The notes under the pieces: generated by a model
Database searches by the model: none
What the model saw: the letters and a program-made list of their open reading frames with translations, nothing else
Told to the model about the DNA's origin: nothing
NCBI GenBank assembly: GCA_963825845.1
Contig: CAWGVL010000050.1
Span: 1-64,000, forward strand
Reading direction: 5' to 3'
DNA: 64,000 bases
Origin: DASQDN01 sp963825845
GTDB lineage: Bacteria; Acidobacteriota; Terriglobia; Bryobacterales; Bryobacteraceae
Translations under genes and position numbers: made by a program
Shown: piece after piece, positions 44,850 through 53,973 of the stretch
How the letters are laid out: every line of letters begins with the position of its first letter
Numbering within the stretch: position 1 is the first letter of the stretch

Positions 44850-46022
44850 GTGAGCAGGCGAATACAGTCTGTCGATGCTTTACGCGGCCTGGTGATGATC
44901 ATCATGGCGCTCGATCACGTCCGTGAGTTCTTCCATACAGGCGCCATGTCTTTTCAGCCTGAGGATCTGGCTCGGACAACGACTGCGCTCTTCCTGACTC
45001 GTTGGATCACGCATCTGTGCGCTCCGGTCTTTGCATTGACAACAGGAGTAGGAGCGTACTTATGGTTCAGCCGCGGGCGCACCATTGAGCAACTGTCCAG
45101 CTTTCTGTGGAAGCGTGGCATCTGGCTTGTATTCCTGGACCTCCTTGTCGTTCGGTTTGCCATGTATTTCAGTTTGACCTCAGGTCTCGTGATCCTTTCG
45201 GTTTTATGGTCGCTGGGTTGGTCGATGGTGGTCCTTGGCTTCCTTGCGCGTCTACCGATGCGAGTGCTCGGCGCGCTCAGTATCGCTGTCATCGTTCTTC
45301 ACAACCTCACGGATGGGATCCAGCCGGCAGCGTTCGGTGGTGCGGCCTGGGTTTGGACTATCCTCCATCAACCTGGGTTGATTCGCCTGGACGGAGTCAT
45401 TGTTCTGGCCGCGTATCCACTCATCCCCTGGTTCGCGGTTGTTGCTGCCGGTTTCTGTTGCGGCCCTCTTTTGGGCATGAGCAGCGCGCAACGCCGGAAA
45501 TGGCTCGTCCGAGGCGGGTTAGCCCTAACTCTTGCATTCATCGCGATTCGCTATCTGAACGGGTATGGAGACCCGCAACCGTGGTCAATGCAGTTGACGC
45601 CGGTGAAAACATTGCTTTCGTTCTTGAGATGCACGAAGTACCCGCCGTCTTTAGACTTCCTGCTGATGACTCTGGGGCCCGCAATGCTCATCTGGGGTTG
45701 GTTCGAGCGACAGGACTTTGGGAAATACAATCCCCTGATCGTGTTCGGACGCGTGCCGCTGTTCTATTTTCTCCTTCACCTATTTGTAATCCATGCGCTC
45801 ACGTTTGCTTTTGCGATGGCTCGGTATGGCACGGTGGATTTCTTGCGAAATCCCTTACCGTCATTGGGAGGATCGGCGGCAGTCTACCCCGTTGGCTTCG
45901 GTTATGATCTAGCTTACGTGTACATGGTGTGGCTGTTGGTTGTCGTACTGATGTACCCTCCCTGCCTATACTTCGCCAAGCTGAAGGAGCGGAGGAAAGA
46001 CTGGTGGCTTAGTTACATGTGA
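44850..46022 (+). CDS. DUF1624/HGSNAT-like membrane acyltransferase
   Basis: A 390-residue polytopic protein. The N-terminal SVDALRGLVMIIMALDHVREFFH, with the conserved Asp-His, is the hallmark of the heparan-alpha-glucosaminide N-acetyltransferase catalytic-domain family (DUF1624). About ten membrane helices follow, with FFERQD-like WFERQDFGKYNPLIVFGRVP and FYFLLHLFVIHA near the end. The eukaryotic relative moves acetyl groups across the lysosomal membrane; bacterial members are thought to modify an extracytoplasmic sugar. GTG start, 20 bp after the preceding gene, so probably the last member of the 38-46 kb run. Confidence 0.85.
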   Translation: MSRRIQSVDALRGLVMIIMALDHVREFFHTGAMSFQPEDLARTTTALFLTRWITHLCAPVFALTTGVGAYLWFSRGRTIEQLSSFLWKRGIWLVFLDLLVVRFAMYFSLTSGLVILSVLWSLGWSMVVLGFLARLPMRVLGALSIAVIVLHNLTDGIQPAAFGGAAWVWTILHQPGLIRLDGVIVLAAYPLIPWFAVVAAGFCCGPLLGMSSAQRRKWLVRGGLALTLAFIAIRYLNGYGDPQPWSMQLTPVKTLLSFLRCTKYPPSLDFLLMTLGPAMLIWGWFERQDFGKYNPLIVFGRVPLFYFLLHLFVIHALTFAFAMARYGTVDFLRNPLPSLGGSAAVYPVGFGYDLAYVYMVWLLVVVLMYPPCLYFAKLKERRKDWWLSYM

Positions 46023-46134
46023 CACCTTACTGGCCGCTGACTCTGTGAAGACCGTGTAATGTTCGCCACTGATCACGGCTACAAACTTGCTGCTGAACGA
46101 GTTTCGCCTTATGCTGCCGTGTACAGGAGGACCA

Positions 46135-46852
46135 ATGTCGAGAGCCACTGTGCTCGTGCCGGCCTGCCTTGTAATTTGTGGCCTGCTCCAAGCTACGATC
46201 GTCAATACGAATAACTCCGGCCAGGTATCCGCCTTTCAGTCGGGCGCGACCGTAGTTAATTTTGAGAGCATCTCCGGCCGGACGCCTCAGGCGATCACGA
46301 GCTACACGGTGGGGGACCCGGTTTCGGCAACCTCCTTCATCTTCGATCAAATCTCCGGCGTCCAGTTCTCGGTGGGTGGAGCCGTTGGAACGAACGAACC
46401 CGCGTTATACACGCTGTCCGGCGGTATAGCCGGAGACGCCAAGTCGCCAACTACGGTTCTTGGATCGGTTGATTTCGATTTTAAGACAAGATTCGATTCC
46501 AGCGCATTGATCGAAATCTTCTTTCCGACCAAGGTATCGAAGGTAGGCTTCTGGTTGAATCCGTCCCTTGGAAACGTATTGCTCATCGCGGCTGATACGA
46601 ACTTCGCTTTCAGTCACGTTACAGAGACCACTCTCGAGACGGGCAACGGCACGGCTGGGAATTTTGTTGGTATCGAACGACCCACGGCCGATATCGGCGG
46701 GTTCAAGATTATCGCATTAGACGCCACCGGCTTCACCATTGACGACTTCACCTTTGGTGGCGGCGGAACGACTTGCATACCGGAGCCCGCGACGCTTGCT
46801 GCTGTTTGGCACAGGCCTGTTGCTGCTGAGCCTACGCTCGAAGCGGCGTTGA
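46135..46852 (+). pseudogene. PEP-CTERM exported protein, frameshift inside the sorting signal
   Basis: From the ATG at 46135 (AGGAGG upstream) a signal peptide (SRATVLVPACLVICGLLQ) leads into a ~220-residue beta-rich domain with FESISGRTPQAI, FEIFFPT-like IEIFFPTKVSKVGFWLNP and FKIIALDATGFTIDDFTFGG. The end is IPEPATL, and after a shift of one base near 46796 it reads LLFGTGLLLLSLRSKRR and stops at 46852. That is a perfect PEP-CTERM tail: motif, helix and basic cluster. As written the frame instead runs to 46929 and destroys the signal. The protein would normally be cleaved by an exosortase and released or anchored outside. Confidence 0.78.
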
Positions 46853-47001
46853 CTCGCGACTGGGCCTTCGCTAATCATGTCCGCGGCTTCTACCGCGGGG
46901 ATCTGCAACAATACGGATCGAAGCCATGATGACTGTCGATCCGTGTGAACGACCCTACAGTCGAAGACAACAACAACACGCTGTCGGCAATGCCAAGTGA
47001 C

Positions 47002-48546
47002 ATGCGCGTCGGCATCGCTGCTTTTCTCCACGAATCCAACACGTTCCTCGGCGTGCCGACGACGCTCGACCACTTTCGGTCCACAAGCTGGACCGAAGGC
47101 GTGGCGGTACGCGATCGATGGGGCGGAGCGTTACATGAAATCGGAGGACTCCTGGATGGTTCGGATGCGGAGGGTCTACAGGCGATTCCCCTCCTCGCGA
47201 CGTACGCGGTACCCGGCGGAACCCTCAGCTCGAAAGCCTTCGATGCCATAGCCGGCAGAATCACCTCGCTCGTTCAAGAAGCAATGCCGCTGGACGGAAT
47301 GCTGGTTGCCTTGCACGGCGCAACAGTTGCCGCAAATTATCCGGATGCGGACGGCGAGATACTTCGTCGCGTTCGATCTGTGCTGGGGCCCGATGTTCCA
47401 CTGATCGTCACGCTGGATCTGCACGCCAACATATCGCACCGAATGGCGGACAATTGCGACGCGCTTGTCTGCTATCGATCGAATCCTCACCTCGACCAGC
47501 GTGAGCGAGGGCTGGAGGCCGCCCGGTTGATGGCACGGACACTGCGGCGAGAAGTGCGGCCAGTGCAAGCGCTCGAGACGCCGCCCTGGGTAATCCCGAT
47601 CGATCGTCAGTACACGCGCGAGGAGCCTGCCAGCTTGCTTTATGCGGCGGCGGAGGATGCGTCGAGGTCTCCCGGCATTCTGTCTGCGAGCGTTGCCATG
47701 GGATTCTACTACGCTGACGTGGAGGAGATGGGCGCCTCTTTCGTTGCGGTAGCGGATGGTGACGCCGCAATCGCCCGCCGGACCGCGCGGCAGATGGCAG
47801 AACGCGCCTGGAACCGCCGGGAGGAATTCCAAAGCCGGCTCGTGTCGCCTGCGGAGGCTGTTCGTTACGCCGCCGGCGCGCAGCGTACGCCCGTGGCGCT
47901 CTTCGACGTTGGCGATAACGTTGGAGGAGGCTCACCCGGCGATTCCACGATTCTGCTTGAAGAACTGCGGCGCCAAGGGGTCCCCAACTATCTCGTAGTG
48001 CTGTACGATCCCGCTGCCGTGGCAAGGTGCCTCGAAGCCGGTGTCGGCTACGAGGTGAGCATCCCGGTCGGCGCGAAGACAGACACCTTACATGGTCATC
48101 CGGTACTTGCCCGCGGCAAGGTGCGCGTGATCTCAGACGGCGTGTTTGTCGAACACGAGGTTCGTCATGGAGGTTGGGGTAAGAACGATCAGGGCTTAAC
48201 TGCAGTCATCGAGACTGCGGACGAAGGCTCGATCGTCCTCACGAGCCGCCGCATGGCTCCGATGAGTCTGCAGCAGATCCTGAGTGTCGGGCGCCAGCCT
48301 CAATACAAGCGCGCAATCGTTGTGAAGGGCGTCGTCGCTCCGCGTGCCGCATACGAGCCGGTTTGCCCTGAGATCCTGCTTGTGGATACACCGGGTGTGA
48401 CAGCGGGTAACCCGGCCCGCTTCACGTATCAACATCGCCGCCGTCCGCTTTATCCGTTGGAAGAGGAGGCAGAATTCGAACCTGCAGAGGGTCGGCCGCC
48501 TACTTCCCGGACAGCTTCTTCTGAACTCGAATCGCCTGGGCGTTGA
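47002..48546 (+). CDS. M81-family metallopeptidase (MlrC-like)
   Basis: The ATG at 47002 (MRVGIAAFLHESNTF) is preferred because the family begins here; starts at 46945 or 46990 add unrelated residues. The 514-residue protein has the MlrC N-terminal zinc domain (LHESNTF, VALHGATVAA, VTLDLHANIS, YRSNPHLDQ) and C-terminal domain (DVGDNVGGGSPGDST, VLYDPAAVARCLEAGVG). The microcystin-degrading relative opens small peptides, but most M81 members act on unknown peptides or hydantoin-like compounds. Its last 47 bases overlap the converging coiled-coil gene. Confidence 0.9.
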   Translation: MRVGIAAFLHESNTFLGVPTTLDHFRSTSWTEGVAVRDRWGGALHEIGGLLDGSDAEGLQAIPLLATYAVPGGTLSSKAFDAIAGRITSLVQEAMPLDGMLVALHGATVAANYPDADGEILRRVRSVLGPDVPLIVTLDLHANISHRMADNCDALVCYRSNPHLDQRERGLEAARLMARTLRREVRPVQALETPPWVIPIDRQYTREEPASLLYAAAEDASRSPGILSASVAMGFYYADVEEMGASFVAVADGDAAIARRTARQMAERAWNRREEFQSRLVSPAEAVRYAAGAQRTPVALFDVGDNVGGGSPGDSTILLEELRRQGVPNYLVVLYDPAAVARCLEAGVGYEVSIPVGAKTDTLHGHPVLARGKVRVISDGVFVEHEVRHGGWGKNDQGLTAVIETADEGSIVLTSRRMAPMSLQQILSVGRQPQYKRAIVVKGVVAPRAAYEPVCPEILLVDTPGVTAGNPARFTYQHRRRPLYPLEEEAEFEPAEGRPPTSRTASSELESPGR

Positions 48547-49342
48547 GAGTGTTCAGTTGACGGAGGTCCTCTTCGGCCATCGAGATTGTGTTCTGAATGC
48601 GCGCCAGCTCCGGCCCGGCAGTCGTAATTCCAGTTCCTGCCGTCCCCTCCGGACCCCGTCGATTCTCGAGCACGCTTGCGAACGCACGGTACTGCTCCGT
48701 AACGTCCTTGTACCGGTCAATCAAGGTATGCAGAGCCGCTTCCCGCGCCGGTAGATTTCTTGCAGTTCATCCGAATACTTGAGGGCCTGGCTTGCCTTTT
48801 GTCCGGCCGCGCTCGAATCTGCACTCAGCTTCCGGTTGGCGGTCTCCAACTGCGCCAACTGCCCGTTCTTCTCACTGAGTTCCGTATCCTTCGCCTCCAT
48901 CAAGCGCTTTGAGGAGGCGAGTTGCTCATTGAGGTTGGTCTCGATGGCAGACTGGCGCTTCTGATCTTCACGCAACTGATCCAACTGAGTCTGTAATTCG
49001 GCCGTCTTTGCCTGCCAGTCCGCGATCGACTGGTTGGCCGCCCACAAGCTGTCACGGAGCGCGCGGACCGCCTCGGTGTCATCGGTGCGCGCTGGTTCGC
49101 GTCTGAGTGGATGTTTCGACGAGGGCTCAGGGACGACGCGAGTAGTGTCATGGGGGTCAGGCGCGGCGCTGTGGGCTTGCAGATTCCGAAGGCTCGACTT
49201 CAACTCGGCGTTTTCCGCCTCCAACTGCATCATTCGCGCACGTTCGCCGTCGCTTGGATATGTTGCCCGGCCTAACCAGAAGCCGGCCCGAAGCAAGCGC
49301 CAGCGGAAGCAGGACCATCCAAAGCTTTGTCGAACGTACCAT
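48500..49342 (-). pseudogene. Membrane-anchored coiled-coil protein, two frameshifts
   Basis: Three frames join: MVRSTKLWMVLLPLALASG (49342 down), then FWLGRATYPSDGERARMMQ and a long heptad-rich region (LEAENAELKSSLRNLQ, ADWQAKTAELQTQLDQLRED, LSEKNGQLAQLETANRKL), and finally IDRYKDVTEQYRAFASVLE to QKKLSGK. Frame changes lie near 49285 and 48725. The joined protein has about 280 residues: one N-terminal hydrophobic anchor and an extended coiled coil. It is the last gene after the VWFA-like gene (15 bp apart) on the same strand. The role is unknown; spacing suggests it works with the two genes upstream. Confidence 0.65.
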
Positions 49343-49357
49343 CCGAAGCTTTTCTCC

Positions 49358-50275
49358 TTATTCCTTCTTCAAGTCGAAGCGGGAACGATAGCCCACATCC
49401 TGCTGTAAACCATCCGAATTAGTGATTGTAAGTCTTACATCCACCGTGCGCGCATGCACCTTCGGCATTTCCAATGTAACGCTGTAATGGTCGCGAATGG
49501 CGCCCAGCACGCCGCTTATCGCCGCCGGGATTTCCGCGTTCGAGCGGCACAGAATCGCCACGCCTCCCGTCGTCGTCGCCAGTTGGCGCAGCCCGTTCAT
49601 ATAGGCCTCGTTCAGCCGATCGTTCAAATAGTTGATCTGAACGATGAACACAGGCGCCTGGGTTCGCGCGAGATTCCCGTTGAGTTTCGAAATTTTCTCC
49701 TGAATGAGCGCTTCGGGAAACTTCCGGCTGAGATCACCGGCATCGCTCGAATTGATCACCGGGTTCGTGAAATCCTCACGATAATTCTTCACGTCGCTGT
49801 CTGTGATGTATAAGATGGCGACCCGCACGGACGATTTCGACAGAATCGAGTCGGCAATCGCGGCAGCAGTTTCAACGGAGTCAATCAATCCTGCCCGTCC
49901 GGTGACGCTCAGTGATTCGATAGCGGTTTTGACGTGGGAAAGATCCCGACCAGGGTCTTGAATCACGCGTAAGCCGTCCTGCGCCCGCAATAGAGCCACA
50001 TGCAGCCGCTTGGGCACCCGCTCAAACTCACTCAACAAGGCCGTCTTCGCACGTTCTGCCAGCGTCAGATCCCCTGCAAGATCCATCACCAACATCAGCA
50101 TCAGATCGTCCACCGGACTAGCCACCGAAACAACAGTGGCGGGAGCGCCGTTGATGGTCGCCTGTATTTTCGGCGCATTGATCGGTGCGTTTGCTGCCAC
50201 TAGCACGGGAACCTTGACCCGCGTGATGCCCGGATTACCAGGAGCGAAGGCAACGAGACAATTCGCAAGGGCCAC
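49358..50275 (-). CDS. VWFA-related domain protein
   Basis: About 305 residues from the GTG at 50275. In the same frame an upstream extension (GRRSSLTALCASVALANCLV) would complete a signal peptide, so a start near 50309 overlapping the receptor stop is possible. The fold pattern is that of acidobacterial VWFA-related proteins: LMLVMDLAGDLT (strand 1), a central VRVAILYITDSD and QLATTTGGVAILCRS. The metal-ion-dependent adhesion motif Asp-x-Ser-x-Ser is changed to DLAGD, so metal binding may be lost. A C-terminal beta domain (YSVTLEM ... DVRLTI) follows. It lies between the receptor-like barrel gene and the coiled-coil gene. Confidence 0.78.
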   Translation of the reverse strand: MALANCLVAFAPGNPGITRVKVPVLVAANAPINAPKIQATINGAPATVVSVASPVDDLMLMLVMDLAGDLTLAERAKTALLSEFERVPKRLHVALLRAQDGLRVIQDPGRDLSHVKTAIESLSVTGRAGLIDSVETAAAIADSILSKSSVRVAILYITDSDVKNYREDFTNPVINSSDAGDLSRKFPEALIQEKISKLNGNLARTQAPVFIVQINYLNDRLNEAYMNGLRQLATTTGGVAILCRSNAEIPAAISGVLGAIRDHYSVTLEMPKVHARTVDVRLTITNSDGLQQDVGYRSRFDLKKE

Positions 50276-50313
50276 CGAGGCGCAGAGCGCGGTCAGTGAT
50301 GAACGGCGCCCGC

Positions 50314-53088
50314 TCAGAAACTCAGCCTCAGCCCAAGTTGAATGACGCGGCCGCCGCGCGATCCGATAATCTTTCCGGCGTTCACATTCGGAGCGCTCGA
50401 CGGACCAATGACATTGTCCGGAGCCTCCCAGTTTGCGTGGTTGATGAAATTGAAGCCTGCTGCAGTGAACTCGATGCTTCTATCAGGGCTGAGCGGAACG
50501 CGTTTGATAAGGCTCAGATCGTAGTTCTGGCTGCCGGGATTCCGTAGTGTGGGATGCGTTCGTGACGCGGTACCCACAGTGAAGTCCGGCGGCTGATCGA
50601 ACGCAGCGGGATTGAACCACAGCGACGGTCCACGATCGGTCACGTGTGGATCCACGCCGGGAACGACATCCACGTTCAAGGCGGTAATCACCCCGCCCGT
50701 ATTGTTGAACTGTGGACGCAGGTAGATGGGATCGCCGCTTTGCAGCAGCGCAGTACCGCTGATGGACCATCCGTCTGCAAGATAACGCCTCCAGTCCGAA
50801 GCGTTCAGAAACGGCCGGTTGACGCCTATCGGCAGTTCATAAACGTAGCTGAACTGCAACCGATGCGGCTCGTGGCCGGCAGTGCGCGACCACTCGTTGT
50901 CCCGGTTGTAGTAATCCTGTTTGCCGTACGGACCCGAGTAATCGTCCATCTGTTTGGAGAATTCGTAATAGCCGCTCAGCGACAATCCCCTTGACGCGCG
51001 CTTCTCCACACGCACGAAACCTGCGTTGCGCTGATACCGGGCGATCGGCGAGGAACTGTACACGTCAAAGCCTTTGTATTGCGGATATGGACGGAGGGAG
51101 CGATTAAACGCTTCGTCGTTCAAAAGGTCGCGATAGACCAGGTTATCCGGGTGAATCGCATTGGGGTTCGAAGCGCTGTTACTCACGGCCAGATTCTTGC
51201 CGCCGGCATAGGTCAGGCCCACGGTTGCAACCGTCGAGCCGGGAAGCTCACGCTGCAGACTGAGCGATGCAGTCTGATACGTCGGGATGCGATCAGTGCG
51301 ATCAATCAAGTCAGCGATCGTGTTGTTGGCCGACGCCGGATCCAAGTCTGGGATGGGACGATCGACAGGCGGCAAACCGTCCGCAAGACTCATAACGGGT
51401 TCAAGTTGTACGTTCGGCGAGATGAACGTGGGGTAGAGATTGAATCCCTGCGTTCCCCACTGTCCGTCATAGATGGGGATGGCAGAGTAGCTCCGCGCGA
51501 ACGCAGCCCTCACGACGGTTTTCGCATCGCCGCTCGGATTCCATGCGATGCTCGCCTTGGGTTCGAGTCGCGCCATAGTGGGGCGGAAGCCCCGCGGCTG
51601 CCCATCTCTCCCGGCGGCGATTAATGCCCCCGGAAGTCCGTTGGCCGGATTCAGAACACTCAGATCGACGGTTGACTGCCGGTCATACTTCTCTGTCCTT
51701 GGCGCGATGATCTCCAGACCTAATCCAGCGCTGATCACAAGACCCGTTCGCACTTCATAGTCGTCTTTGATCGAGATCGTCCCCGAAGTTCGCCGGAAAT
51801 AGGACGGAGAGGTTACGATGCTCGCCTCCGCGTACTCCGGCATACCCAATAAGAAGCTTGCGAACGGGTGCCCCGTGTTCACGACTCCCGGCAGGCTAGT
51901 GAGCCCGGTCCCGAAACGAAAATCGCCCGCCGGATACTGTGGCCAAAACGTATTAACCTGTTGTCGTACAGCCTGCCCCACTGCTCGAAGGGAGTGCTTG
52001 CCGCGCCGGGTGAACAGAGTATCCGTCAGGACAAACGAATTCCGAACATTCCGCGAGGTTGGATAGGAGCGCCCCATTGATAGATACGGGGAAAACTGAA
52101 ACACCGGAAACATCTCGCCCTCGGAACCACTCGCGGAGGAATTCGATGTTGCGCGCGCCGAAAACGTATTGATCGTCCTGGACGATAAGGTGAACACGTG
52201 CTCCACATCTGCACGCCGACTCGCGAATTTGCGGTCCGGCGGGCCAGGATTGGCGATACTCGGGAAGTAGCGAGCGGCTCCGAGCAGCCCGTTGGAGAAC
52301 GCTACTTCTACGCCCAGGCGGTTCCGTTCCGCAACGGTATGGTCGACTTTGAGGATCATTCCGTTCGCGACATTCGTCTCCGGGGAATTGACGAAATAGT
52401 TGTTACGGAAGAACGGTCCGACTGCCGTATTTGGCTGCGGGTACAGCGTAAGCGCCCGCTGGGCTTCAGGATCAAGTCTCGAAGCGGGTATGCGGTTGCC
52501 GGGGAACTGCTCCCTGATGTACTGCAGGTTCTCGACGGAGACGGGTTGAGTGGAATCGTAGTCCGGATTCACTCGGGTGCTCTTTGGATCGAAGATCGGG
52601 AGCAGATTGCCCGCCTGATCAACAACGGATGAGTAATCTCCCGTACGTTCCGGGGTCGTTGGAACGGTCGTTAGATAGGTTCGCGAGATGCGTTCGCGGA
52701 CGCCCTCGTAGGAAAGAGAGAAGAACGTATTTCGGCCACCATTGTAAACCCTCGGTATATATACAGGTCCACCGATGTTGAACCCGAACTGGTTCCGTCT
52801 CAGCAGGTTCTTCGAGCCGCCACGCTGCCGGATCTCATGTCGCACCGCATCCAGGGCATCGTTTCGAAAATTCTCATACAGGCGCCCGTGCCAGGAGGGG
52901 CGAATACCCCCGTTTGTGCCTTTTTTTGGAGGACTATCGGCACGGAGCCCGAGATCGCGGGTCTGTACCTTGAATTCCTCTATCGCGCGTTCAACTTCAC
53001 TGGTGGGGGCGGCTGCCTTTTGTTGCGCGATCACGCAGAAGCGTACGAATAACAGGCAGAAAAGCAGGGTTGAGAAAGTACGCCCCAT
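50314..53088 (-). CDS. TonB-receptor-like outer-membrane barrel without a recognisable plug domain
   Basis: A 924-residue protein with a signal peptide (TLLFCLLFVRFCVIAQQ). Only about 45 residues separate it from the segment WHGRLYENFRNDALDA and NLLRRNQFGFNIGGPVYIPR, which in Oar-like receptors marks the end of the plug and the first barrel strands. The CarboxypepD_reg-like domain and nearly all of the plug seen in the 33091 receptor are therefore missing. The barrel is complete and ends RVIQLGLRLSF. The frame is intact over 2.8 kb, so this does not look like decay. Promoter region shared with the divergent SDR gene (92 bp). Confidence 0.85.
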   Translation of the reverse strand: MGRTFSTLLFCLLFVRFCVIAQQKAAAPTSEVERAIEEFKVQTRDLGLRADSPPKKGTNGGIRPSWHGRLYENFRNDALDAVRHEIRQRGGSKNLLRRNQFGFNIGGPVYIPRVYNGGRNTFFSLSYEGVRERISRTYLTTVPTTPERTGDYSSVVDQAGNLLPIFDPKSTRVNPDYDSTQPVSVENLQYIREQFPGNRIPASRLDPEAQRALTLYPQPNTAVGPFFRNNYFVNSPETNVANGMILKVDHTVAERNRLGVEVAFSNGLLGAARYFPSIANPGPPDRKFASRRADVEHVFTLSSRTINTFSARATSNSSASGSEGEMFPVFQFSPYLSMGRSYPTSRNVRNSFVLTDTLFTRRGKHSLRAVGQAVRQQVNTFWPQYPAGDFRFGTGLTSLPGVVNTGHPFASFLLGMPEYAEASIVTSPSYFRRTSGTISIKDDYEVRTGLVISAGLGLEIIAPRTEKYDRQSTVDLSVLNPANGLPGALIAAGRDGQPRGFRPTMARLEPKASIAWNPSGDAKTVVRAAFARSYSAIPIYDGQWGTQGFNLYPTFISPNVQLEPVMSLADGLPPVDRPIPDLDPASANNTIADLIDRTDRIPTYQTASLSLQRELPGSTVATVGLTYAGGKNLAVSNSASNPNAIHPDNLVYRDLLNDEAFNRSLRPYPQYKGFDVYSSSPIARYQRNAGFVRVEKRASRGLSLSGYYEFSKQMDDYSGPYGKQDYYNRDNEWSRTAGHEPHRLQFSYVYELPIGVNRPFLNASDWRRYLADGWSISGTALLQSGDPIYLRPQFNNTGGVITALNVDVVPGVDPHVTDRGPSLWFNPAAFDQPPDFTVGTASRTHPTLRNPGSQNYDLSLIKRVPLSPDRSIEFTAAGFNFINHANWEAPDNVIGPSSAPNVNAGKIIGSRGGRVIQLGLRLSF

Positions 53089-53180
53089 ATTATGAGCTTA
53101 CCGCTTCATAAGTGCCACTCTGCTGCAGCATCATACTGCACGTGCAGCCCGGGATAAGATCGTTGATTCAGGCAAAGCTC

Positions 53181-53957
53181 ATGGTAAAAAACTACTTCGA
53201 TCTGACTGGCCGCGTTGCGGTCGTTATTGGGGGCACCTCCGGGCTGGGAAGAACTATCGCCATGGGGCTGGGCGAGGCTGGAGCCACCGTCGTTCCGACC
53301 GGCCGTCGTCAGGAACTCGCTGACGAGGTCGCCGCAGCCATAAAGTCGGTCGGGCGCGAGACGTTGAGTTACCCGGTGGACGTGGCCGATCGGGGCTCCA
53401 TCGACAAACTCCGTGATGCGGTGCTGCAACGCTTCGGGCAAGTTGACATCCTGGTGAATGCCGCCGGCCGCACAAAGCGAACGCCGACAAAGGCCGTTCC
53501 CGAGCAGGAGTGGAACGACATCATGGACACCAATCTCACGGGCATGCTCCGGGCGTGCCAGTCGTTCTATGAGGCGCTCGCTGCCAACCAACGAGGACGG
53601 ATCGTCAACATCGCTTCGCTCAGTTCCTACGTCGGACTGTACGAGGTCGCTGCCTATTGCGCGTCGAAAGCCGGTGTGCTGTCCCTCACACGGAGTCTCG
53701 CAGTGGAATGGGCTAAGACCGGTGTGAATGTTAACGCCATCGCTCCCGGAGTGTTTCGCACCGAGTTGAATGCGGCGCTGCTCGATGGCACGGAGCGCGG
53801 CCGTGAATTCAAGACGCGCACACCAATGGGGCGTTTTGGCAAATCCGAGGAGCTGATCGGAGCCGCGCTGCTGTTGTCGTCGGATGCAGCAAGCTACATG
53901 ACCGGCCAATGCATTGCGGTAGATGGCGGATTCCTGGCCTCCGGAGTAAATACGTAG
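53181..53957 (+). CDS. Short-chain dehydrogenase/reductase (gluconate 5-dehydrogenase/FabG-like)
   Basis: The ATG at 53181 gives 258 residues; the longer frame from 53112 lacks support. The classical SDR features are GGTSGLGR at 17-24 (cofactor), NAAG at 93-96, N118, the serine in NIASLSS at about 146, and Y159-x3-K163 (YCASK). The ending VDGGFLASG is typical. It most resembles sugar-acid or 3-oxoacyl reductases using NAD(P). It is followed after 16 bp by a zinc-type dehydrogenase gene, so the two probably act in one sugar-acid pathway. Confidence 0.9.
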   Translation: MVKNYFDLTGRVAVVIGGTSGLGRTIAMGLGEAGATVVPTGRRQELADEVAAAIKSVGRETLSYPVDVADRGSIDKLRDAVLQRFGQVDILVNAAGRTKRTPTKAVPEQEWNDIMDTNLTGMLRACQSFYEALAANQRGRIVNIASLSSYVGLYEVAAYCASKAGVLSLTRSLAVEWAKTGVNVNAIAPGVFRTELNAALLDGTERGREFKTRTPMGRFGKSEELIGAALLLSSDAASYMTGQCIAVDGGFLASGVNT

Positions 53958-53973
53958 ATCACTCGGGGAAACC

